DNA of 64,000 bases from Ephemerocybe angulata (lineage: Eukaryota; Basidiomycota; Agaricomycetes; Agaricales; Psathyrellaceae). Below the pieces are notes generated by a model. It made no database searches, was not told the origin of the DNA, and saw nothing but the letters and a program-made list of their open reading frames with translations. Both the position numbers and the translations under genes were made by a program. The stretch lies in NCBI GenBank assembly GCA_013368325.1, contig JAACJK010000058.1, positions 62,001-126,000 of the forward strand. Reading direction: 5' to 3'. Positions 54,494 to 64,000 of this stretch are shown here, one piece after another; position 1 is the first letter of the stretch, and every line of letters begins with the position of its first letter.

Positions 54494-56572
54494 TGTCTTA
54501 GTAGACAGTGTGTCACCGTTTGCATGTTCTAGCCCCAGGAGGTCAATGACATATATTAAGTCCCCAGTAACGCCCGAACTACTTCCGTGACATTTGTCTC
54601 TGGCGTGCCGCGTAAGGAGATCTGGTGCATCAGTACAACTATCTACTCAGTGGGGGACACCCTGAAGGCTGACGTCAATGTTTCGGGCGGGAGAGTATAA
54701 CATGTATATGTGATGGGCTGGTGCATGAGGTGTTAGCCCAGACTTGGTTGCAGTTAATCGAGCAGAGGAGTGAAATTGTGTATTTGGTGTTGTAAAACAA
54801 CCTGAAGAGTAGGGCAGTACTACTAAGTACTAATTATGTGAAAGCGTAGGTGAGGGTGGTATCAATGGCTGCTACTGCAAAGCTAAGTATGCGAACATAA
54901 GTTAACATATAAGGTCCGGGAGAGGGAGATCAACGTAAGGGGGAATGGTCATTCGGGGATGTACTGGATGTGGTGCATAGACGGCGCCCAGGGAAATTAG
55001 CGTTGGTGGATGAGGTGTAAAGGTGACGCGCAGGAGATAGAAACGATGCTTGTGCATGAGGCACATTGGGCGGCGACGGACGCTGATGGGACATGTGGTG
55101 GATGTGGTGCGATGGTCAGTGCGCGCAGGATGTAATGAATGGCATCGGTGCATGAGGTGTGAAGGTAACGCACAATTAGTCTTCCTTTCCACCCAGACTT
55201 AATTCATCCATGCATAACCCAAGGATTTGTACGCATCGAGAACAGCCCAAATACTCAACGCCGCACCAAGCAAAAAAGAACAGGATGAAAACCAAGCTCA
55301 TAACTGAAGAAGACTCCCAGCTAGAGGTGCTTGGCAAATCACGCACAGTGGCACCCTCCAGTGACGCCAGGTCACTATAAACAGAGGGCGCCTAATGCCA
55401 TCTAGGCATGCCGCAAAGGCAGCGCGAGGCAGGGGTTCTACGGGACGCTGTGCCAGCAAGCTAGCGATGCGACTCCTAGCAGTCCCCCCTAGACACCCAG
55501 CGCAAATCAACATCGCAGCTGGGTGCCCTGTGACCCCGTTGTGTGAAGCCAAAACAGCACAACGGGGTGAAAGGAAACGGACGCATCCCGCCGCGTATTT
55601 ATTAACGGTTTCAAACTCCGAAAATTCATCAATCCCGCGCCAAACGTGTTAGCAACCGGAACAAACGGAAGCTCAAAAATCGGACCACATTAGCACAAAA
55701 CATTAAATTGAAAGTAGCGGGCTAGGCCACTCGTTGGCACTACGAAGTGTATACTGTTGGCGCATGCGGTGTGCCCTACGGGGCAGTGTTGCTGCAGGGC
55801 GGCCACCCGGGGATATTAAGTAAGCATATGTTTTTCCCGCTGCACACGTAAGCTGATTTGGCATGGGCGCCTCCTTTGCGCCTCCGAGTCCTCAGCACCA
55901 CAAAAGTGCACACGTCCGGTCGCCGCGCGAGCAGCTGGTGGGGCCAAGCCGCCAAGATGGGGTTCGTGGTGGGTGTGGTGCAAAGGTGGCGCGCAAAATT
56001 CAGCAATGTCATTGGTGCATAAGGTGTGTACAGCGGGGCGCAACGGGCTGATGGGCGATGTAGTGGATGTGGTGCAAAGGCGATGCGCAGATTTGAGCAA
56101 TGGCATTGGGGTGTGTGGTGTGGTTCAAATCGCAAATAGGAGTCAGCTAAATGGATACAGAAGTGTTCGGTTCGGTTTTGGGTTTCTGGCTATAACGGAA
56201 CTGGATTGGAAGTATGTGTGAGCGGATCTTAGATCGACCTTTTTGGGACGGCGCGTCGGGCTCCAGATGGAGAAAGATGAGCGACGGCGGGCAGGCGCGC
56301 AGTGGTGAAAGCCCTGAGGTGTGGTGGATGAGGTGCGGCCATGGGTTACTGCGGATTTAGAAGCCGCCTGCACTTTTAGATGCTCAACAGCCATTGTCGA
56401 TTGTGCACAAGACTATTGACTTCAATCATACTGATCGGTGCATTAAAACGACAGAAGCAGCTGGCCTCTCCTCTCAAACCCGACGCCTTTTCCGATTTTG
56501 ACAGTCAACTGGCAGGGCCTTGATTCTATCCCATCGACCTCCAAGCCTCATATTCTCGATATTGACTTAACA
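54494..56572. repeat. Degenerate tandem repeat field, copy set 2, and hairpin
   Basis: No gene is present. From about 54.7 to 56.35 kb the plus strand repeats variants of GTGGATGTGGTGCAAAGG, a GCGCGCA box, AGCAATGNCATTGGTGCA and AGGTGTG. Clear units lie near 54960, 55090, 55970 and 56070, spaced about 90-130 bp. The reverse complement (CACACCT-ATNCACC) matches the field at 34.0-34.5 kb. At 55533-55568 an ACCCCGTTGTG stem pairs perfectly with its inverse over a 14-nt loop. Confidence 0.6.
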
Positions 56573-57680
56573 ATGAATTTCGACCAGAACAATCAAGTCA
56601 CCCGCTCCCCCCAGTTCTGGTTTGAGGATGGCAGCGTCGTTCTCCAAGCCGAGAGTACCCAGTTTAGAGTCCATTTCGGAGTATTGGGGAACTACATCCC
56701 CTTTTTTGAAGGCATGGCCGATTCAAGTTTCCCACAACCGGAAGGGGAACCTACTGTCGAGGGTGCTCCTGTAATGACCCTCCACGACTCTGCCGAAGAC
56801 GTCAAGCACATGCTCACTGCCCTTTACACTGAGTAAGTCAGGGCTACTGCAGGGCATGCCGACTAAAGACTGGAGTTGATTTTGACGTCCTTTCTTTCTG
56901 TACATCAGCCGCTACGAATCAGAAAACGCCATCCCTCTGGATGCTGTTGCTGCCATGCTTCGAATGGGAGACAAGTACATGATCCCCTATCTACAGCATC
57001 GAGGTCGATCCGCATTGGTCAAGGAATTCCCATCAAAGCTGGAAGAGTTTCGTAAAACGATGTTTGCCCCAGGGATAGACTGCACTGCAGGCTCCGGTAT
57101 ATCTGACCTGAATTTGGATCAGGAACCTGGCAACATTCTCAAGATTATAAGACTTGCTCTAAGGCATAACCTTGAGAGGATCCTACCAGCAGTCCTCGGA
57201 GTACCTGCGTTCAAGGGCGTCGTGAGTATTCCGTCTTTTTTCTTAATGCTCACGGTCACCTCATCAATACCTCAACGTAAATTACAGAAATACATTCTGA
57301 GGATGGGGAACACCGATCCTTTGTCGCCTTTTGCGCGGGGGTGGGAGGGTGTCTGCCTTTTAGGGCGAGAGAACCTTTTTGACGCCTACGACTGGCAGTT
57401 CCGATGGGTGATGGGCCTTGGTGTCCGCGACTCATGCTCCTCAAAGGAGCAATGCGCTGAGGCCAGTATTAGATTGACTCACCGCTTGTGGAGACCTAAA
57501 CCAGATGTTCGTCGGATGTATCAAAGCTGGCAGAGCTTCAAAGCCGAGGGCACTATTGGCAATGCGGTTGGGCGCCTGTGCCCCGCTTGCATGCAGTGGG
57601 CAAATGATTCGTTTGATGAGGCCGGGAATGCCTTCTGGTCCCAGTTCCCAGCATACTTTGGACGAGAGCCGTGGATTTAG
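56573..57680 (+). CDS. BTB/POZ-domain protein
   Basis: Exons 56573-56832, 56909-57221 and 57288-57680 total 966 nt, 321 residues. The start at 56573 (MNFDQNNQ) is the first ATG of the frame. The BTB fold spans roughly residues 15-130: FWFEDGSVVLQAESTQFRVH, LGNYIPFFEGMAD, then VMTLHDSAEDVKHMLTALY and MLRMGDKYMIPYL. This is a very common agaricomycete architecture (BTB plus a C-terminal helical region with CPAC). Such proteins can be Cullin-3 ubiquitin ligase adaptors, but no substrate-binding repeat is visible. Function beyond protein-protein contact is unknown. Confidence 0.9.
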
Positions 57681-58006
57681 CTGAGGGACGACAAAGGCAT
57701 GCGGAGTAAATGAGCTCGTAATAGATCAAAGAATTTCAGTGTCGAATCTACACATAAGTGTCAGAAAACTGCTGGTCAGACCCGTTGGATCCGTATAGAA
57801 TGGGTGGTTGAGGGAGTGCTGTCTTTAGTTAGTAAAGATGTAATGGATAAACCCAGACGTTGTGACCATCCTGGTCCATCACATCCTCGCCTGTTTGTCG
57901 GAGAGTTCTCCTCCGCTGCGTACCACGCAGAGAGAAATACAAGGATAAAATCCGCGATACCCCTTCGCCAAGGATATTATCATCAGCAAAGGTCAACTCC
58001 CACCTT
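57681..58006. other. Convergent intergenic region
   Basis: Lies between the 3' ends of the BTB and MATE transporter genes. Nothing notable. Confidence 0.4.
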
Positions 58007-60104
58007 CTAGCTGCTTCCAACGGCGCCATATCCCACCTGGCTATCCTCCTCCTCCTCCTCCTCAATGCCCCTTTCTTCATCAATGGGAATTCTATCCAAA
58101 TCCGCTTTCCTCAACCTCTCCTCCTTCTCCAACCTTAACTTGACTTTCTCCATTTCGATATACCAGTTGATCTTCCACCTGTAGTACGTCCCAAGGCTCG
58201 ACATGTATATGAGCGCAATAGTGAGGCCAATCCAGAGCCCTTGAAGGCCCATATGCCAGCGGAACGCGAGCACGACGCCGATTGGAATGCCGATAACGTA
58301 GTACGCCGTCAGCCCAAGGACAGCTCCGACATGTTGCATACCGCAGGCCCGAAGGACACCGGAGGTAACGTTGGCGTTGCCGTCGAAGAGTTGGAAGAGC
58401 GCAATGAGCGGGACAATGTCGGCGACGAGGGAGACGACTTCTTCGTCGTCGTTGAAAAGCCTGCCCCAGTTCTTTCGGAACACGAGGTACAATGCGCTAC
58501 CTCAGAGTATTAAGCCGCCATAAGAAAAGTGAATTGTGTAGAGGCACCAACCAGTTTAGAACAGAGACAATAAGGGCAAGGACAATCGAAGTATCTGACG
58601 TGCTATGCGCCCGTCTGACCTTGCCTTCGCCAAGGAGATTTCCGATGCTATTCCTTCCAGTTAGCTAATTGCATTCTATTGTCGATCATCGAATACTCAC
58701 CGGACAGACGTTGCGACCCCAAGTGCCGAAGCCGCCTGGCACGTAGTCGAGGCAGACATAACTAGCGCAGACTGGGCGGCAAGGGCAGCAGGACCGAATT
58801 GCGATACAGCCAAAGTGACGAGCTCCCAGGCCCACCACTCGGATGCCGACTGTGCCACTCCGCTTGCACCTAGGCGGAATAGGTATCCGAGGTTCGAGAA
58901 TGCGCGAAGCGACCAGGGGTGCCACGCCCGTCTATCGACGAAGAACAGGCCATACGTGAGGTTTAAGAGTGCGATCAGGTTGAAAGAGATGGCGGAGGCG
59001 AGTGGGGCCCCGACGAATCCTAGTCCGATGGGACTCCACACAAGCAGCCACCCTAGGAATGCGTTGATCGGGGCGACGATGAATATGATCCTGGTCGGGA
59101 TGTTAAAAAGCCCTGCACAGAATGATTACGGCCTGCTTTTTGAGAATATCATCTCGTCGGGCACACCTTGCGACTGGAAGTAACGCCTTCAAGAAAGTCA
59201 GTGTTGCGGGAGACGCATCGAGCAGTAAAAATCTCACCGACTGATAACATTAAAAGTGTAGGCTGTGTAGAGAACATGTCAATTCGCGGACTCCAACTCG
59301 GCCAGAACCATACAGCAGCACAGACCTGGGAGGCCAATCGAAATCCATCGAAGGTATATCGCTGCCAGATTAGCTACATCTGGGTCTTGCTTCAGCGAGA
59401 GAAGTATTGACTCGGCATTGAACCAAATGAGAAATATGGGCTAATAGAAGCGAGTCATTTGGTGTATCTTTTGGGGCCCGGATCGACCCACAACTAATAT
59501 GGCGGCCATGAGCACACCTGTAAAACCACGTCAACATCAAAGGGTCTGCCGACAGATAGAGGTGGTCCTCACTCATTCTCTGAGCCCAAAGTCCAACATA
59601 CTTCGGATGCTCAGAAGTCCAAGCAGAAGGCAAAGTGGTATCGAGAGCGCTGCAGAAGCCCGAGATGATGCTGAAACCGGACACAGTCGCGGTCATCGAA
59701 CCCAGGGTCACGGCAGCGAGTGCCTTTGTTGAGAGGTGACCAATGGATATGACGGGTACAAGAGCAAGTGTGTGTTCTAACAGGTGGGTTCTACAAAGTA
59801 TGAGTGTCGTGTCTAGATAGAGAGGTTGTGTAGCCTACCCGAAAACGGGGAGCGCGTATTTCGTGAGGATAGGCGCCTCCTCCCAAAACAAGGCCGACTT
59901 GCTGTCATTATCAAGGTTGGGATCGCCATCTATCCCCTCACTGATGACTGGGATGGGAGGAGCGCGAAGCAAAGGCGTAGTTTCTGTCGTGTTTGTGGTA
60001 TCTGAAGGAATGGATAAACCTCCCGAATGTCGATAACCAGCAACCTGAGCATAATCCGAGGGCAACAGGGTCGCGTCTTGACCCTGTGGCAAGGTAGATG
60101 TCAT
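58007..60104 (-). CDS. MATE-family multidrug/toxin efflux transporter
   Basis: A cation-coupled antiporter of the multidrug and toxic compound extrusion family, expected in the plasma or vacuolar membrane. Translation starts at ATG 60104 with a cytosolic, Thr/Pro-rich tail of about 75 residues. The first helix follows EEAPILTKYALPVFG. The next block, AAVTLGSMTATVSGFSIISG and ALDTTLPSAW, is characteristic of the MATE core, as is the late segment LFQLFDGNANVTSGVLRACG with GIPIGVVLAFRWHMGLQGLW. Several short introns interrupt the gene. The C-terminal tail is long and charged (KLRLEKEERLRKADLDR, then an acidic run). Exact inner splice sites were not all resolved, but both ends and the family are clear. 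Confidence 0.9.
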
Positions 60105-60751
60105 AGCTCACGAGGAACAGAAGGGTCTTACTCAGTAGCTCAGAGGATCGCAAATATATAGGCGAGGCTGTCTGAAAACCGGTATTGACGGGCGTCAAGA
60201 AGAAACTGCGGACTGCGGCTCGCATGGATTTCCTTGTAGATGTTCCCACACTCGAGTGGGGTCTGTCGGCGATCAAACAGGCCGGCATTCTCCTGGTGGG
60301 CTTGAGTCTTTGGACTGGGCCTCGTTGACTCTTTTTCGTAGCTTCTTGTAGTCCCTAAAGCATAAGAAGGAATAAATAGGGATTCAGAACATATACGGTG
60401 GTCATATCTGGGCTTTCTTGGAGCATCCCCTTTGATTTAGAGTCGCTCGCACCTTCAACCCTCTGCCCATACTGCGGACCAGATCTATGACACAGAGGCA
60501 GGAAGCTCATATGCTTACTACATCTCATCCAGCAGGGGGATGACATAGCCGATCCGTATATCCCGGTAACCTGGGCCATAAAAAGCCCAAACGCGACTAA
60601 GCGTCTAAAACAGACGCCCATGCACGTGAGAAGCATTACATAATTCCGGCGCCCGGCAGAGTTCGGCACCAGCTGGCATCGAACGGGGACAGGCGACGAC
60701 TGCAAGCGTTCAACAGACCGACCTCCCTCCAGCCATCTCCCGTCTGCAACG
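60105..60751. promoter_or_regulatory. Divergent promoter region, MATE transporter / SAM50
   Basis: 647 bp between divergent start codons. No TATA box or repeat stood out. Confidence 0.4.
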
Positions 60752-62467
60752 ATGTCGGAGGAACTCTTGCATCCACCCAAAGCTCCACTTCACAACTCTT
60801 CTGCTCCACGCGATAAGGAGCCCAAAGAGCTCGAGAAACTTCGAAAATGGCAGGAAGAGCGGATGACGAGGAGGCTGAGGGGAGAGTACGAGTCGGCAGT
60901 TATGCATTTGCAGGAAGTGGTGCGTCGTTATCTATCGTACATCTAAAACGCATTGAAACTTTGCGATAGGTGGATGGAAACCTCAAAACGCCGTTGTCTA
61001 TTGCGTCAGTCCGAATTGAGAACGCCAAAAACACGCGAAAATCGTTCCTCGGGTCACTCATCGACCCCATTGTCACCTCCGCCACCACTACTTCAGCAGA
61101 AGGCCCAGAAAGCAATCTCGAATCAGTGCTTCACACAACCCGCAAGGTCGCAGATATCCTTGTGAAGACCGACATCTTCACCCACGTTGACGCGCAAATC
61201 GAGCGTTCCAGAGACCCTCTTGCCCCACACAATGCCGTGGACCTCGTTTTCCGCACTAAGGAGCGCGGTAGATGGACTGTTAGTAGCGCAACGGAGCTGG
61301 GAAACAACGAGGGTAGCGCAAACGCGTCTGCGACCATCCGGAACGTCTGGGGAGGCGCGGAAACCCTAACAGCAAACGTCTCTCTGGGAACGAAAACGAA
61401 GCGTTCTTTCTCGGCAGCTCTCAACGCACCTTTGACCCCAAATCTAAATACTTTCGGAAACCTCAGTGTCTACGCGCTGGATCGCGATCAAACAGCTTTC
61501 TCGAGCTGTTATGAGGGCCTCCGGGGAGTCAGAGCCACCATTAAAGTGAGCTAGGTTAGCAAGCCTGTCGGAGTATGTTCAAACTTTCCTGACATATTCT
61601 TCGTCCAGGGAAGGGCGTCTGGGAAGGCCACTCACGAAATGGGATACGAAGCCGTATATCGTCATATCCGAGACCTCGCACCAACAGCTTCCATCACCAT
61701 GCGCGAGGCTGCTGGAGAAACTCTCAAATCGTCGATATTCCATTCGTGGATTTACGACACCCGGAATGACCGCATTGCCGCGACTAAGGGTGCATACCTC
61801 AAACTCTACCATGAGTATGCTGGGCTCGGAGGTGACGCATCGTTTTACAAGACTGAGGCGGAGGGTCAGGTTTCTCGCCCAATCGCGGCAGGCCTTTCAT
61901 TTTCCCTTGCCGCTCGCGGAGGGCTTCTTTTGGGTTTGAACAAACCTCTTCTTTTCTCTGACCGTTTCCAACTGGGTGGTCCCACCTCTGTCCGTTCTTT
62001 CAAAGCCAATGGTCTTGGCCCCCACGACGGCCGTGAGCACACTCTCATCTTCCCTTCTCACAAACATACTGACGATTTCGTTCTAGCTGACTCTGTTGGC
62101 GGAGACATCTTCTACTCTGTCGGCGCTAGTCTCATTTCAAACATCCCGAAAAAGCCAGATTGGCCTGTGAAAACGCATCTCTGGGTGAACGCTGGAAGAT
62201 TAGACAATGTCGATCGTTGTACGTATAGCGTCGGTCGTTTCACTGGGACAGGTTTTCTGAATCATTCTTGCCATCTTTGCAGCACGACCCCTTGCCGATA
62301 CAGTGCAAGATCTCCTGACGAAACCCTCGATATCTGCGGGGGTTGGCCTCATTTATAGGTTTGACCCTGTGCGCGTCGAGGTCAACTTCGGCGTCCCTCT
62401 CGTGGTCAGTAAGAGTGATGGCACGAGAAAGGGCATCCAAGTTGGCGTCGGTTTAGAGTTCCTATAG
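60752..62467 (+). CDS. SAM50: Mitochondrial outer-membrane beta-barrel insertase Sam50/Tob55
   Basis: The Omp85-family core of the sorting and assembly machinery, which folds beta-barrel proteins into the mitochondrial outer membrane. Four exons, 60752-60919, 60970-61545, 61609-62218 and 62283-62467, sum to 1539 nt, 512 residues. A charged helix (KELEKLRKWQEERMTRRLRG) precedes a single POTRA domain (VDGNLKTPLSIASVRIEN ... ILVKTDIFTHVDAQIE). The C-terminal barrel follows, with FQLGGPTSVRSFKANGLGP, the conserved (V/I)RG(F/Y)-like lock region in its Sam50 form. The last strand is RVEVNFGVPLVV plus a C-terminal GVGLEFL. All expected parts are present. Confidence 0.94.
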
Positions 62468-63134
62468 AACATGTCCACCGTAGACCTCCTGACATCCTAC
62501 TTATCTATTCTTATTCTGGCAAACTAGATTTCTAAGTTCCATGTCCACAATCTAGGCGCTGAAGAACGCAGAAGCCCATCTTCTTCGGCAATGAAAGTCT
62601 TCCTGGTGAGCTCGTGTTAAGTTGCAGTACCGGCCATGCAATGTGCGTCTGTTGGCTACTCGCGTCACAAGAGCCCGTACACTGACAACTCGAGAAGAAC
62701 ATCCCGGCGCATGTTTTTCAAAACATCAGCGCATCTTCTCAATCACATCTTCTGAAGCTTCTATCCAGTGGTTTAGGACATTGTTTCCTCAGCTACCCTT
62801 TCGCAGTTTGCACCCGTCCAGTTCTCGTCTTCGCGCCTGTCTGCTGACTTTCGGTGGCTCCGCGATGCAGTGGTAAGAACCCTGAGGGAGAGGGGAGCAC
62901 GGTGTCGTGGAGAGATGGGTAAATATCGGCTTTGGTCTTCCGAACTCGAATGTCCACTGCGCAGTGCGAGGGCGCGGGGAATGACGGCACTATCATGCTC
63001 TCTGGGGTGTCACCAGTTCTCCATTGCGATCCCTTCGACACTTCTGGTTACTCAGCACGGGCCGATCCACCTCGAACTTTGAAGCCATATAAAAGGCGAA
63101 GCTATACATGCTGGGCAAGGCACCGGGAGCAACG
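62468..63134 (+). promoter_or_regulatory. Intergenic, promoter of the GH51 gene with TATA box
   Basis: Nothing coding is supported. TATAAAAG at 63088-63095 sits 40 bp before ATG 63135. The earlier in-frame ATG at 63108 would be too close to the TATA box, so 63135 is preferred, which also gives the cleaner signal peptide. Confidence 0.5.
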
Positions 63135-64000
63135 ATGGTGGATGCTCGCTCATTTCTGTCTCTCCTCGTGATATGTGCGGCTGCAGCGGTGGCTGTCACC
63201 GTCAACATCAATGCTACTGCTAGTCACCCTATCCCAAAGACCCTGTGTAGGTTTCTCCTTCCTTTGCACTATTGCGATCTTATCGACGAGCATGTTTTGC
63301 AGGGGCTCTCATGTACGAGGTATGGGTCTGATTGAAACGGGGGAAGTGATTTTGCCTGATCATGCCCCGAATTTCGCCCTCTGACTTAGGATATCAACGT
63401 AAGGTGGCCGTTCTACTATATACCCAGTTACTAACCGGTATACTTTCGCAGTACGTATGTGTCGAACCTCATCGAGCCAGCTTTCGTATCGACTGACTGC
63501 CTCCAGAGCGGAGACGGTGGCCTCTATGCCGAACGTAGGTCCCGCAACCGTTGAAGCGACTGGATATTGACTAGATCATGGAATCTTCCTAGTTTTGAAG
63601 AATAGGGCTCTTCAGCTTGTGGAAACTGGTATACCTGCTCCTGATAATCTCAATGAACTCAACTTAGCCTTTGTCATTCTCTAGGTACCTCTGCGGCATC
63701 TCTTTCTGGCTGGCAGGCCCTTAATGGTGCGGCTATCAGCGTCGTTAATGATAGTACCCCTGTTTCGTCTGCTCTACCCAATGCATTGCAGCTTAAGGTC
63801 CCCACTGGTGGGACTGGGAGTACAGGTTTTGCCAACATAGGATTCTCAGGTATGGCCCCTCGCCACAGCCCACAACACGACCTTTCGTTGAACCTCACTC
63901 CAAATTTCATCAGGCATCAAGGTCACCTCCAGCTGGAAATATACGGCTTCATTCTACTACCGCTTCCCGTCCGCTACAAACTTCAACGGCAATCTCGTCG
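63135..64000 (+). CDS. Secreted GH51 alpha-L-arabinofuranosidase, 5' part only
   Basis: Releases terminal arabinose from arabinan and arabinoxylan side chains outside the cell. Exons seen: 63135-63246, 63303-63319, 63390-63398, 63452-63454, 63507-63534, 63593-63628, 63685-63849 and 63914 onward. The signal peptide is FLSLLVICAAAAVAVTV. The family N-terminus follows: HPIPKTLWALMYEDIN, SGDGGLYAELLKNRALQ, then SGWQALNGAAISVVNDS and IKVTSSWKYTASFYYRFPS. The catalytic Glu residues lie beyond the window. Oddity: consecutive micro-exons of 9 nt and 3 nt are needed to carry DIN-Y-SGDGG. Fusing the two introns around the 3-nt exon would merely delete one residue, so that point is open. Confidence 0.9.

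Noticed and set aside
54902..56135. Two minus-strand frames of about 100 codons
   Set aside because: They translate the degenerate repeat units (recurring APHP-type phrases) rather than a gene.
20347..64000. PL4 lyase and GH51 arabinofuranosidase as a pectin-degradation cluster
   Set aside because: They are 40 kb apart with unrelated housekeeping genes between.

Overview
The window is nuclear DNA of a basidiomycete fungus, almost certainly an agaricomycete. The evidence is dense genes on both strands, many 45-70 nt GT-AG introns with CTNAC-type branch sites, a KDZ transposase with a CxC2 cysteine cluster, an RNase H1/viroplasmin-like domain protein, tandem degenerate F-box genes, and plant-cell-wall enzymes of families PL4 and GH51. 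Gene models were joined by hand from reading frames and splice sites. For most recognised genes (cyclin, PL4 lyase, histone deacetylase, SIN1, thioesterase, SAM50, BTB, transposase, PAH gene) the joined exon lengths sum to a whole number of codons; the start of 49.4-50.7 kb and the inner exons of the membrane protein and the MATE gene are less certain.

0-20 kb: a left-truncated armadillo-like gene; an aryl-alcohol-type aldo/keto reductase with an apparent one-base frameshift; two tandem paralogous F-box-like genes; a secreted S1/P1 nuclease between two tRNA-Leu(AAG) genes; a large gene-poor gap; a small PAH-domain (Sin3-type) gene spread over three exons; an F-box/LRR-like gene; and a B-type cyclin.

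20-33 kb is the housekeeping core, with compact divergent and convergent pairs: secreted rhamnogalacturonan lyase (PL4, 19 exons), class I histone deacetylase, TORC2 subunit SIN1, an eight-helix membrane protein of unknown function and a mitochondrial acyl-CoA thioesterase. HDAC/SIN1 and membrane protein/thioesterase share promoters of under 200 bp.

33-57 kb is accessory. It begins with about 4 kb without a recognisable gene (poly-C tract, degenerate repeats). Next is a locus at about 37.1-39.0 kb carrying some fourteen canonical introns but no long reading frame, with an internal tandem duplication. Then come orphan genes (a basic/acidic then Pro/Ala-rich protein; a large Ser/Pro-rich conserved fungal protein; a viroplasmin-domain protein with an 18-bp minisatellite; two small genes; a coiled basic protein), a KDZ transposase gene with a stop about 100 codons before its old C-terminus, and a second field of the degenerate repeat.

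57-64 kb returns to ordinary genes: a BTB/POZ protein, a MATE-family transporter divergent from the mitochondrial outer-membrane insertase SAM50, and the 5' part of a secreted GH51 alpha-L-arabinofuranosidase running off the right edge. The two secreted pectin-active enzymes (PL4 and GH51) could act on the same plant polymer but are 40 kb apart and not a cluster. The best candidates for something undescribed are the intron-rich non-coding-looking locus at 37-39 kb and the solitary PAH gene; no clearly new multi-gene system was found.
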